From contig NC_080078.1 of NCBI RefSeq assembly GCF_949987535.1, positions 52,478,207-52,542,206 of the forward strand: a DNA stretch of 64,000 nucleotides, read 5' to 3'. The first letter of the stretch is position 1; each line of letters opens with the position of its first letter. The stretch comes from Balaenoptera acutorostrata. Lineage: Eukaryota > Chordata > Mammalia > Artiodactyla > Balaenopteridae. The notes under the pieces were generated by a model. It searched no databases and was not told where the DNA came from. It saw nothing but the letters and a program-made list of their open reading frames with translations. Shown piece after piece: positions 11,470-21,236 of this stretch. The translations under genes were made by a program, and so were the position numbers.

Positions 11470-12245
11470 TGGCTTAGGTTGGGGTCCCTAGAAGCAGAGC
11501 ATGAGAAGGAGAGTCTTGTGCAAATGACTTACTGAGGGAATGTTCGCTGGAGAAAGCTGTAAGGGAGTGAGGGAAATGGGATAGGGCAGGAGAAGGATTT
11601 AAGCAAAAAATGAGGGCTCAGGTGAAGTCTAGCCTCAGCTTGATTTCACAGGGCCCTGATGCTCAAATATCATCAGAGAATTGTTCCACTTTGAGACAAA
11701 GGGCAAGGCCACTGTGCTCCTGTATCAGTCAGTCAGGGGCTGTGGACTGCCTCTGTTACCAGACTCATGTGTGGCTGATCGCCACTCAAGAGCCAATAAT
11801 TTGAGAGGCAAGTGTTAGTCGAAAGGAAAGGTGCTTTCATCAGAAAAGCCGGCAATCTGGGAAGATGGTGGACTCGTGTCCAGAGACCAACTCCGAAGAT
11901 TCTGTTCAGCTAAGACAGTTTTTAAAGGAAAAAATAGGCGAAGAATCACAGTGAATCATCGAGGCAGGAGTTTGGATTCTGCATCATTCTCCATGCATGC
12001 GGACTGACTGACTGTCTCTTCAGATGTTCTCTTGCCCACGTGATCTGCCTGCAGGATTCCTTAGGTGGCTGTTGGGGGTAGAGAAATAATCATTCTTTAA
12101 TTACCTAATTCTTCATCCTTAGTTCTCTTTATCTAGGAAAAGAATAAACAGGTTAGACAAGGCATGGTGTACATTCAGGAGAGCATAAGTCAGGAGTTAG
12201 GTTAAATTGCGTAGTGACCTCATTCCTTTAATTAGGTTCTTTTAA
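11470..12245. repeat. Old LTR-like repeats, tentative
   Basis: The first part, 11475-11600, resembles the repeat at 8530 (tccctagaagcagagc, gagggaatg, gtgagggaaatggg). The second part, 11800-12245, contains ccgtgtccagagaccaac-like and gcccacgtgatctgcc sequences that suggest a diverged LTR, but no terminal pair or primer-binding site is seen. No retroviral coding sequence is visible. Confidence 0.35.
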
Positions 12246-12279
12246 GGTTAGCAGGGAACAGAAATGAGCAAACAGCAAA

Positions 12280-12540
12280 AGGACAGAAGAGCTGCTTTCA
12301 CCTCTGGTTGGAGCATAGCCTCCCAGGCAGTGATGTCCTGGTAAAGTGGCTCTCTGGAGCAGTAAGGAACCAGATTTATAGCATTTGCCAATTTCCATGG
12401 TGTAAATACTCCCCCCATGGCCTTCTTCAAACTGAAATTACCGAGTGTGGAGCTGGAAAAAAAATGTGCACATTAAACTCTTGTGAGCTAGTATGAGCTG
12501 GTTCTAGGAAATCACTGTTCTCAGGCATCTCCTGAACAGG
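12280..12540 (+). repeat. Unassigned interspersed repeat, copy C
   Basis: The longest of the three related copies. It contains gatttatagcatttgcc, then tggtgtaaatactcccc, catggccttcttcaa and gtgtggagctgg. It shares the order of blocks with the copies near 1380 and 7125, which supports one dispersed family rather than chance motifs. Confidence 0.5.
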
Positions 12541-13685
12541 GGGCAGGGGTTCCTGTCCTCTGAACTTGGTTCTTGGGAGAAAGGGGCAACTGTAAACTAT
12601 TAGCAGCCAACACTCACAGCAGCTGGGGAGAGGTGTATCCACCCATGAAAGATCTGGGAAACCTCTACCAGAGGCTGACATGATATAGGGAACTTGGTGA
12701 GCATCACACAGCAGGAAGAGGAAAGTCAGCTCAGTGGGCAGGCTCCTACTGCTGCTGCTGCCTCTTTAGTTGCCCCCTAACTGCCATTGCATGTGCTCAA
12801 AAGTGCAAAGGCCTTGAAGAAAGTATAAATTGGTCCTGCCTAAGGCACATGCTCCCTCTGGTTATACCAGGAAAGTATGAGGAAAGATTTAGTCCACTGT
12901 GCTTCAGTAGTAGAAGGGAAGCACTAATTCCCTCCAAGACCATTCAAAATTTTCTGGGGGTGGGGGTGGGTGATTCCCCCCAAAAAGGAGGCTGAAAACT
13001 CTTACTGATGGTAAGTGGAGGCTGCATAGCATCAGTGATGAAAATTTACCACATGTGGAGTAGAAGTTGGCAGAATTATGACAAAAGAAAACAAACATTT
13101 ATTATTTTTTATTTAAAACCAATACCTATTTGCCAACAACTATTTTTGTTACTCAAAATACTGTGGCAGAAATTGTTGCCTCCTCACTAGCCTTTCTTCC
13201 AAACTTCCTCCTTGATGGCAGAGTCCGACTGTCACTAAAGAAGCTAAAAAAATGCTGGATTTTGACTTTCCCAGCATCGTTTGCACATAGGACACGGGCA
13301 CATGACCCAGTTATGACCAGTGGGTTCTGAGGGGATGTCTTTTGGGAAGTAAACCTTCTGGGAAAGAGTTACCTCCCTTATAAAGAGAGAGATGTTCATA
13401 AAGGAAAACTCCAACACCTTTTCCTCTTCCTGCTTTGAATGAAGTTAGGCCAGAACTTGATGCTTGGAGCTGTGGTTCCCATTTTATGGTAATGAGAGGA
13501 AAGCCAAGAAAATCACAGAAAAGCTGACTGTAACTCTAACATTGCACTGAAACCACCTATTTTTGGTGTCATTATTACATTAGACTTTAAATACTCTTAT
13601 TACTACTATTCTACTTGTATTTGACAGTTCAGTTATTTGATATACTTATTTTATGTTGTTTAATTTCAGAATATCCTAGGGGGAA
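12541..13685. other. Unassigned sequence
   Basis: No family or gene recognised. A short G-rich run followed by a C-run lies near 12955-12982. The frames at 12427-12681, 12904-13098 and 13130-13330 have no splice context. Confidence 0.4.
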
Positions 13686-13689
13686 TATA

Positions 13690-13760
13690 TTCTTATTTTC
13701 ATTTCACATTTAGGGAAACTGAGGCAAAAATCAGCAAGCACCTTGACTGAGGAATGACAA
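13690..13760 (-). repeat. MIR core fragment
   Basis: Contains atttcacatttagggaaactgaggc, close to the complement of the MIR core (gcctcagtttcc...). Short and diverged. Confidence 0.4.
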
Positions 13761-15030
13761 AAGTTGAGACTTTTCTGTTTGACATCAGGGGCTGAGATCT
13801 TTATACCAGACTACTTTCTTATATAGTAATAATATTCCCCATCAACTGTGTTGTGTGTGATACAGACCTCGGTCAGTTCTTTTCCCTGCTTTGTCCCTTT
13901 ATTCCCTACAGTGAAACCTGAGTTATCCAGAAATCAGTCTTGTAGAACTATCAGGCTGAAGGTGAGGATCACATCTCCTTAGGAAGAAAACCAGCTTTGA
14001 CAATAGAGCAACAACCCAAGAATATGAAATTCCACTAGAAGAGCCCCAAACAAGAGTGTGGGCAGCTGCTTCCAACTTGGCTCAGATCAGCTCTGATCCA
14101 GGCAGGAGACAGGTAATTCATGGAAGAGAGTTTCAGGTTTTAGTGGGAGGAGTCTTTCCCTGCTCAGTACTCCTCAGAATTCGTGGTTTAAGTGAGGAAG
14201 TAGTAGTATTTGATGGGAAAACTCTCATGTTTAGAGAAAACTCAGTACTCCAAAATGGCACACTACTCAGTGATGTCAGCCGTCTGAAACTTTCCTGAAC
14301 CTCCACACTAGTTCCATAATTGCTGTCCTCCCTTCTTTGATTTTTGCTCTTGGTTATGTCTTCATTATAGACTTAAAATTTTCCCTTTCCTTTTCTATGG
14401 TGGGTCAGATTATGTAGGTGGAGAGCAGGGCAACAGTTACTCCCTCTGAGCACATACCCAAATGTGGTATTAAAAAAAAAAAAAAAACAAAAGAAACTTA
14501 AGATAACATATTGGTGATATGACAGTTGTTAACACAAAAGTGAAGACTTTAGAGAAAGCATTGTCAAGCACGTAATTGAAACATCTTAGGCTAGAACTTG
14601 AGTCCTGAAGAGAAAAGTATTCGAAGGACGATGTGATTTTTATGTGCTTACTTCCTCACCAGGTGACAGTTCAGTGCCCCCTCCCATCCTGCACACCTTA
14701 AGATTATGACATGGCTCCTTTTTCACCACATCCACTTTTTCTGCTTTCAGGAAAGTTCGTAAGAACCTAACTGTTCCTCGGTCCCTTTCTGTTCATGTTA
14801 CTTGAATCTCTGGTGGGATTAAACTGAGAAAATATTCTGAGATTCTGAGATTTAACTTTGGAATTTTCCTGAGTGGCTTTTTGTAGCATCCTGCATGAAT
14901 TGTTGATGGATAGAAAAGATCCAGGACCATGAATGTATCTGTTTTCTAGGCATGATGCTAGGTGGGCTGTAATGCGGAGCCTAGGAAACTGAGTCCTCCT
15001 TTCTTATTTATACAGGGTCAGAGTTGGGAT
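13761..15030. other. Unassigned sequence
   Basis: Includes an 80-codon plus-strand frame at 14056-14298 with no recognisable domain and an oligo-A run near 14471. Neither supports a gene call. Confidence 0.4.
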
Positions 15031-15034
15031 CCTC

Positions 15035-15180
15035 ATCAACCCTATATTCCCTTTTTGTAGGTGAGTAAATTGTGGTACAGACAGATGAAGTGACTTGTCC
15101 CAGGGCACATTATGGCCCCAGTGTTCATCTCTGTGGTCTTCCTCCCATGTTCCCTCTTCTACAACAGTCTGTAGGTCAGC
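15035..15180 (-). repeat. MIR fragment
   Basis: gtgagtaaattgtggtacagac, gaagtgacttgtcccagggcaca is the complement of the MIR core. The gtgagt here looks like a splice donor but belongs to the repeat. Confidence 0.65.
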
Positions 15181-15537
15181 ATCGATTTGAGACCATGTTT
15201 TCAAGAGACCTTGGAAAATGAACAATGTGGTATGCTCTTCAGGAGTTTACTTTTTTTCTTATTCTATAGACAGCCCTAAGGTAATATTTATTATAATCAG
15301 AGAAAAGTCACACAACTCAAGCATATACTATCATGTGTTACTGGAGGGTGGGTCTATATTAAGATATATGACAGACCAAGAAATATATGATAAATTCCTG
15401 TTCTTTACACTTCACCTTAACTAAGAATACCAAGAATGCAAGAGTTTACATGTTATCAAGTTTTACAGAAAAGTGGCTTTTAAAAAAATTCTATCAATTA
15501 ACAGACTTCTTATTTTACCTGCACACACACTCATTAC

Positions 15538-15661
15538 CTGCTTCTTCTAACGCTATCACTTCATGAAAGGTGGTACTTTGAAAAGAGAAATCCCAATGAA
15601 AAAACTCCTTTTTCTTTTCAAAGTATCACCTTTCATGAAGTGATAGCATTAGAAGAAGCAG
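15538..15661. repeat. Long near-perfect inverted repeat (hairpin)
   Basis: Arms at 15538-15590 and 15609-15661 (53 nt each) are reverse complements with three mismatches (about 94%), separated by an 18-nt spacer. Transcribed from either strand, it would fold into a 53-bp stem. Sequence outside the arms does not pair. No TA or 8-bp flanking duplication is obvious, so it is not clearly a transposon. It could be an inverted duplication made by strand switching, a small palindromic element or a small-RNA precursor. No expression evidence is available. Confidence 0.85.
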
Positions 15662-15879
15662 AATGTCTCAGTGATCTGACTTCTGCCCAGCTCCTGCCTG
15701 ACCTGCCTCCTATGAAGCCCTGGAGCATATCAAGCCCAGTCTGTCTCAGGGACTTTAAAATTGCTGGACCCTCTTTCTAGTATGATCCTTCTCCAAGTTT
15801 TTCATATGACATTTCTTCTCATACAACCACATCTCCTGGGTACTTCCTTAACCAACCACATCAAGTAAGACTCCCCTGA
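15662..15879. other. Unassigned sequence
   Basis: Contains ctgccttctgcccag-like text, with no repeat or exon that I can support. Confidence 0.35.
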
Positions 15880-16045
15880 TTACCTTCCATTGTATTGCTT
15901 TGTGCATTTCCTTAATACTGTTTGGTTTGTCAATTTACATGTTTATTGCCTATTTTTTCCACCAAAATGTGTGCTTCATAAAGTCAAAGACAGTATCTGA
16001 TTATTCACATCATTGCGTATACTAGTTGCTTAATAAATGTTGATC
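15880..16045 (+). repeat. L2 3' end
   Basis: Ends with gcttaataaatgttga, the characteristic L2 3' terminus, preceded by atgtgtgcttcataaagtc and gacagtatctga, which match the L2 tail (gagggcagggactgt region). Non-coding. Confidence 0.7.
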
Positions 16046-17160
16046 CCCTACAGAGCAGACTTTTACATAAAATTTTTACTAAATAACAAAACTGAGGAAT
16101 ATTTGTAACCTTCCTCTTAAAATACTTAAAATTTTTTTTCCCTATTTTCACGGCAGTAGATTCAGTTGCACATCGTAAATATTGATCATGACGAATGATT
16201 TTTATTATGGAAATGGAATTAGGATGGTCCAAAGAATTAAAAGTGGGTGCATCTGTTGCTGCATGTATAGTGATGACATTTACAAAAGCAATGTATTAAT
16301 GCCTTGCTTAATACAATGCAAGTAAACATTTTCAAAAAGGGGCCTTTTCCAGATAAAGGCCTCAGTATTCAGAGTCTCATTTTCCAAATGGAGAAGAGAG
16401 CTCTCTGAAATTGAATTTTATTCATGCTTCAGAGAGAAATGAAATCTCTCCATCATGAAAAATGAGTAACAGGTGCTTTTGATTTCCTTTTATCAGCCGC
16501 TAATCGGAAGAGATGAGGAGAGAGAAGCAAGCTAATGAAGAAGCTAGCCGTTTCATAGGCAGTTGTATCGTAGGAAGATTTGTGATTGTTAATTAGATGA
16601 TGGCCTTGGGAAATACACTGTGAGAGAGAGAAATGGAGGAGACAGTCATGTATTGCAAAGCCTCTCCTTGGGTCCAGAACGTCTAAAAGTGTTTGTGCTA
16701 AAATGTTTTGAGTCATAAGAACTACATTTTGAACAAGAGACATCTGGCATTTTGAAGATGCTAGAGGACCTTTATACATATAGATCCTCTAGATATTAGT
16801 AATGATTTGCATGTATACATTAGTAATTGTTTGTCATCTCTTAAAATGAATAGTTTAGAAAGACCTTACAATTTACATTTGTAATTTGGGAGGGCTGCCA
16901 AATAGCTGCCTCCTTTTTCTACCTGGGAGAATTCCTTCCTTCCTGAGTCTTTAGAAACCAGAGAAGCTAGACACTCAGTCTCCCAACCTTCTTTACAGCC
17001 AGGGCACAGGTAGAGTTAGTGGCTGTTGGGGCCACAGGGCCGGTAGGAACTAGTGCAGATGGAGGTGGCATTGCAGTATGTGTGACAACATATGTATGTC
17101 CTCACTGGGTAGCTTGGGTGGAATTCTAGTCATGGTCCATCATAGCCTCCTTTGCCTCTT
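16046..17160. other. Unassigned sequence
   Basis: A 108-codon minus-strand frame (16453-16779) lies here. It has no recognisable domain, no promoter or splice evidence, and average composition. It is not called as a gene. Confidence 0.4.
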
Positions 17161-17242
17161 CCTGATTCTTTCCTCAGGCTTCCCAGCAGTGCTGTGAGTT
17201 ACCTGATTCTTTCCTCAGGCTTCCCAGCAGTGCTGTGAGTTA
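17161..17242 (+). repeat. 41-bp perfect tandem duplication
   Basis: Two identical 41-bp units sit head to tail (17161-17201 and 17202-17242), each containing gattctttcctcag followed by gcttcccagcag. Identity is complete, so the duplication is recent or an assembly artefact. Each unit carries a pyrimidine tract ending in AG, a splice-acceptor-like string. Confidence 0.95.
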
Positions 17243-17660
17243 CCAAAAGATTCTTTTACTTTTTAATAAAGCAGGTAACTTTTTGTTGCTTACACATAAG
17301 CACCACGACTAGCTCACTTCAATAAAAGATGCTAACCATGCAGTAGTTAGTAGTGATATTTTATCAAATATATAGTCCCTTATATGATTAAAACAATCAT
17401 GTGTTAATGTTACCCAGTACCACCCAAATAATGAGAATTTTATTTAGGAGGAGTTAAATGTTTGTTTACATTGGCTTCCCAATTCTTTGTTTACTAATAA
17501 AAAAATTATAACTGTAATTTAAAAATTAGAGCCTCTTTAGTCAGTGCTATGCTTCACTCTGTTTATAAAGCTGTAGCTTTTTTCTTAGAGTTTCATTAAA
17601 TAGATTTAGTCTATTTAACAATTTTCTGTTGAGTCTGATCATTCTCATTGTATGTTTTAG

Positions 17661-17744
17661 GAGGTATCAGGAAGCCAAACATTTGCTGCCTCCATCAAGA
17701 GAGTAATTCCCTCTGGAAGAAAGTTTGGGCAGAACCTGACAAAG
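17661..17744 (+). CDS. Weak candidate exon of an unidentified gene
   Basis: An 84-nt block follows tgtatgttttag (acceptor-like) and ends in aaag before gttaat (a weak donor). In frame 0 it reads EVSGSQTFAASIKR, then VIPSGRKFGQNLTK, with no stop. Length and phase (0 in, 0 out) would let it precede the block at 51644, which needs phase 0. A second frame is also open, so the coding signal is not unique, and the gap of about 34 kb to the next block is large. It may be intronic noise or the wrong exon of the same gene. No domain is recognised. Confidence 0.25.
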
Positions 17745-17794
17745 GTTAATGTATTACATAGTTAAAAATCTAGGTGGCTCAACAACTGTTTGTT

Positions 17795-17980
17795 TATTTA
17801 AAATATTTTATTGGATACTTGCTAAAGCCAGGAATTATAAGGCACTGCGGAGTTAGAACTGAATAATGTTTGGGTAATTCTTCTTTAGGAAACAGCTCTC
17901 AGGAGCTTATAGTCTAGGGAAATGGTACTCGAAGTATGGTCTACAAACCTGTGCCAGCCACAACTGTTACTGGAAAACAG
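17795..17980 (-). repeat. L2 fragment followed by a MER5-like piece
   Basis: 17795-17925 resembles the complement of L2 (ttattggatacttgctaa, gaacagctctcaggagcttatagtc). 17918-17980 (gtactcgaagtatggtctac) resembles the end of a MER5-type hAT element. Both are diverged. Confidence 0.45.
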
Positions 17981-18926
17981 TGGATTAAAGAACTGGTATC
18001 AGAATGTAAATCATTCAGCACACTGTTTAATCTAGCTCATATTTCTCTAGATACAAGGCTTTGAAAGTTAGTGACTTAAGAACTGGCCCAAAGATGTAAA
18101 TTATCTTGTCATGGGTCATAACAGTTTTGTGGATTGGTTATTTTGAGTAGCAGTAATTTAGTGGATCATAAATATTATAAAAGACGGGAAATGACAGGTG
18201 ATTTTATCAACCTATGGAACAGCAAAGTATGACCTCATATTAACATTTGTTTCAAAACAAACATTTAAATTAGTACTTATTATAGGAACCTCATTATCTT
18301 CTTTCCATAAGTGAAACTTGGGCAGATGCCATGTACAAAATAATTTGCTAGATTTTGTCAGATTTACAAAAATATCTGAGATAACCTTGGACATCAAGAT
18401 TTTTAAACCTCAAAAGTGGGAAAAGACATAAAAACAATTGTATTCGAACACTAGATATGGTGAATGATCTGTCATTTTTAATAAGAATTATAGCACTTTA
18501 GAAAGCTCTGTCCATACAGTATTTTAAATGAATATTGGATAAGGTGACTGTTAGTTTTTCTTAGTTTTATATATGGGAGTTAGTAGCTCTCAGTATATTT
18601 TTAAACTATTTTCCCCTGATCAGGAGAGAATTAAGAGAATTTTATTATATTATAAAAATAATTATAATAATAAAGGTAAAAAATAATAATAAAGTTGACA
18701 TTGGCTTTTTTGTGCAGAGCTAAGGGGTTATTTCCTAATATTTTCCCATCATTCATTCAAATAAAACACCAGATCTAAAAACTAAAAATATGTTTTGGAT
18801 CACAGTTAAATTACAGAGAGCCAAAACTAATCTATGGTATTAGAGGCCAGAAGAGGGCTTATGTTTAGAGGATACTGGCAGGGATAAAGCACAAGAGAAA
18901 CTTTTGAGGTACTGGAAATGTTCTAG
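17981..18926. other. Unassigned AT-rich sequence
   Basis: Nothing recognised. It includes an A/T-only-like patch around 18640-18690 (ataataataaagg repeats). Confidence 0.4.
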
Positions 18927-18987
18927 GCCTGTGCTATCCAAAATGGCAGCCACTAGCCACTATGGCTATATAAATGTAAATTAATTA
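18927..18987 (+). mobile_element. hAT element, left part
   Basis: ctgtgctatccaaaatggcagccactagccac is the start of a common hAT-Charlie non-autonomous element. The rest lies at 25404-25570, after the L1. The final 12 bp here, gtaaattaatta, are repeated at 25404-25415 as the target-site duplication of that L1. Confidence 0.75.
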
Positions 18988-19031
18988 GAGGGCAGAGAGC
19001 AGAAGCAAGAAGAAGTACAGTCCTGCAGCCT

Positions 19032-20018
19032 ATGGAACAAAAACCACATTCACAGAAAGACAGACAAGATGAAAAGGCAGAGTGCTATATATCAGATGAA
19101 GGAAAAGATAAAACCCCAGAAAAACAACTAAATGAAGTGGAGATAGGCAACCTTCCAGAAAAAGAATTCAGAATAATGATAGTGAAGATGATCCAGGACC
19201 TCGGAATGAGAATGGAGGCGAAGATCGAGAAGATGCAAGAAATGTTTAACAAAGACCTAGAAGAATTAAAAAAAAAACAGAGATGAACAATACAATAACT
19301 GAAATGAAAATTACACTAGAAGGAATCAATAGCAGAATAACTGAGGCAGAAGAAAGGATAAGTGACCTGGAAGACAGAATGGTGGAATTCACTGCTGCAG
19401 AACAGAATAAAGAAAAAAGAATGAAAATAAATGAAGACAGCCTAAGAGACCTCTGGGACAACATTAAATGCAACAAAATTCACATTATAAGGGTCCCAGA
19501 AGGAGAAGAGAGAGAGAAAGGACCTGAGAAAATATTTGAAGAGATTATAGTCGAAAACTTCCCTAACATGGGAAAGGAAATAGCCACCCAAGTCCAGGGA
19601 GCGCAGAGTCCCATACAGGATAAACCCAAGGAGAAACAGGACCAAGACACATAGTAATCAAATTGGCAAAAATTAAAGACAAAGAAGAATTATTAAAAGC
19701 AGCAAGGGAAAAATGACAAATAGCATACAAGGGAACTCCCATAAGGTTAACAGCTGATTTCTCAGCAGAAACTCTACAAGCCAGAAGGGAGTGGCATGAT
19801 ATACTTAAAGTGATGAAAGGGAAGAATCTACAACCAAGATGACTCTACCCTGCAAGGATCTCATTCAGATTCGATGGAGAAATCAAAAGCTTTACAGACA
19901 AGCAAAAGCTAAGAGAATTCAGCACCACCAAACCAGCTCTATGACCAATGCTAAAGGAACTTCTCTAAGTGGGAAACACAAGAGAAGAAAAGGACCTACA
20001 AAAACAAACCCAAAACCA
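19032..20018 (+). pseudogene. L1 ORF1 remnant
   Basis: ORF1 encodes the L1 RNA-binding chaperone: an N-terminal coiled coil, an RRM and a C-terminal domain that trimerise on L1 RNA. The start chosen is the ATG at 19032 (MEQKPHSQKD). The coiled-coil region follows, with the heptad-like series ITEAEERISDLEDR near 19335-19376. A frameshift in an A9 run at 19268-19277 separates the N-terminal 84 codons from the next 123-codon frame. A further stop at 19652 leaves the C-terminal half open only in pieces, up to [17 protein letters not shown] near 20018. It is a pseudogene of an otherwise normal-length ORF1. Confidence 0.85.
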
Positions 20019-20020
20019 TA

Positions 20021-20554
20021 ATGCTGGAGAGGGTGTGGAGAAAAGGGAACACTCTTGCACTGTTGGTGGGAATGTAAATTGATACAGCCACTATGGAGAA
20101 CAGTATGGAGGTTCCTTAAAAAACTAAAAATAGAACTACCATACGACCCAGCAATCCCAATACTGGGCATATACCCTGAGAAAACCATAATTCAAAAAGA
20201 GTCATGGGGCTTCCCTGGTGGCGCAGTGGTTGAGAACCTGCCTGCTAATGCAGGAGACGCAGGTTCGGGCCCTGGCCTGGGAAGATCCCACGTGCCGCGG
20301 AGCGGCTGGGCCCGTGAGCCACAGTTGCTGAGCCTGCGCGTCTGGAGCCTGTGCTCCGCAGCGGGAGAGGCCGCGATGGTGAGAGGCCTGCGCAGCGCGA
20401 TGAAGAGTGGCCCCCACTTGCCACAACTAGAGAAAGCCCTCGCACAGAAACGAAGACCCAACACAGCCAAAAATAAATAAATAAATTAATTAATTAATTA
20501 AAAAAAAAAAAAAAAAAAAAAAAGTAACTGAAGTGAAAATCCAATTGAGGACAC

Positions 20555-20585
<31 letters not shown>

Positions 20586-21236
20586 TCATGTACCAAAATG
20601 TTCATTGCAGCTCTATTTACAATAGCCAGGACATGGAAGCAACCTAAGTGTCCATCATAGGATGAATGGATAAAGAAGATGTGGCACATATATACAATGG
20701 AATATTACTCAGCCATAAAAAGAAACGAAATGGAGTTATTTGTAGTGAGGTGGATGGAGTTAGAGTGTGTCATACAGAGTGAAGTAAGTCAGAAAGAGAA
20801 AAACAAATACAGTATGCTAACACATATATATGGAATCTAAGGGATTAAAAAAAAAAAAAAAAAAGAAGATCATGAAGAACCTAGTGGCAAGATGGGAATA
20901 AAGACACAGACCTATAAGAGAATGGACTTGAGGATATGGGGAGGGGGAAGGGTAAGATGTGACAAAGTGAGAGAATGGCATGGACATATATACACTACCA
21001 AATGTAAAATAGATAGCTAGTGGGAAGCAACCGCATAGCACAGGGAGATCAGCTCGGTGCTTTGTGACCACCTAGAGGGGTGGGATAAGGAGGGTGGGAG
21101 GGAGGGAGATGCAAGAGGGAAGATATATGGGAACATATGTATATGTATAACTGATTCACTTTGTTATAAAGCAGAAACTAACACACCATTGTAAAGCAAT
21201 TATACTCCAATAAAGATGTTTAAAAAAAAAAAAAAA
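20021..21236 (+). mobile_element. 5'-truncated L1 inserted in the ORF1/ORF2 spacer
   Basis: Directly after the host L1 ORF1 end the sequence switches to the ORF2 C-terminal region (aatgctggagagggtgtgg). It continues through the ORF2 end and a 3' UTR lineage marked by gaagcaaccgcatagcac and cagctcggtgctttgtgacc, to an A-tract at 21221-21234. The host L1 then resumes with gaaaatggtaataggaac, the normal spacer before ORF2. A target-site duplication cannot be read in the A-rich flanks. The copy itself carries a SINE at 20207-20582. Confidence 0.85.
20207..20582 (+). mobile_element. CHR SINE with a 31-nt 3' transduction
   Basis: The head gggcttccctggtggcgcag begins at 20207, and the body ends in ataaataaataaattaatt plus an A-tract (20501-20523). 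Then come 31 nt of non-SINE sequence (20524-20554) and a second A-tract (20555-20582). The 13-bp duplication aaaaagagtcatg lies at 20194-20206 and 20578-20590, so both A-tracts entered together. The body is little diverged, and cgcgtctggagcc and other CpGs remain, suggesting recent activity. Long minus-strand frames here are SINE shadows. Confidence 0.9.

Noticed and set aside
14056..14298. 80-codon plus-strand frame as a small gene
   Set aside because: No recognisable domain, and no promoter or splice evidence.
15060..15070. gtgagt after a pyrimidine tract as a splice donor
   Set aside because: It is part of a MIR core, not preceded by an open block.
16453..16779. 108-codon minus-strand frame as a gene
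   Set aside because: No domain, no splice or start context, ordinary composition. A frame this long is expected by chance in 64 kb.
20207..20280. tRNA gene
   Set aside because: Box A/B-like sequence belongs to the tRNA-derived head of the SINE. It lacks a full cloverleaf and has SINE body and duplications.
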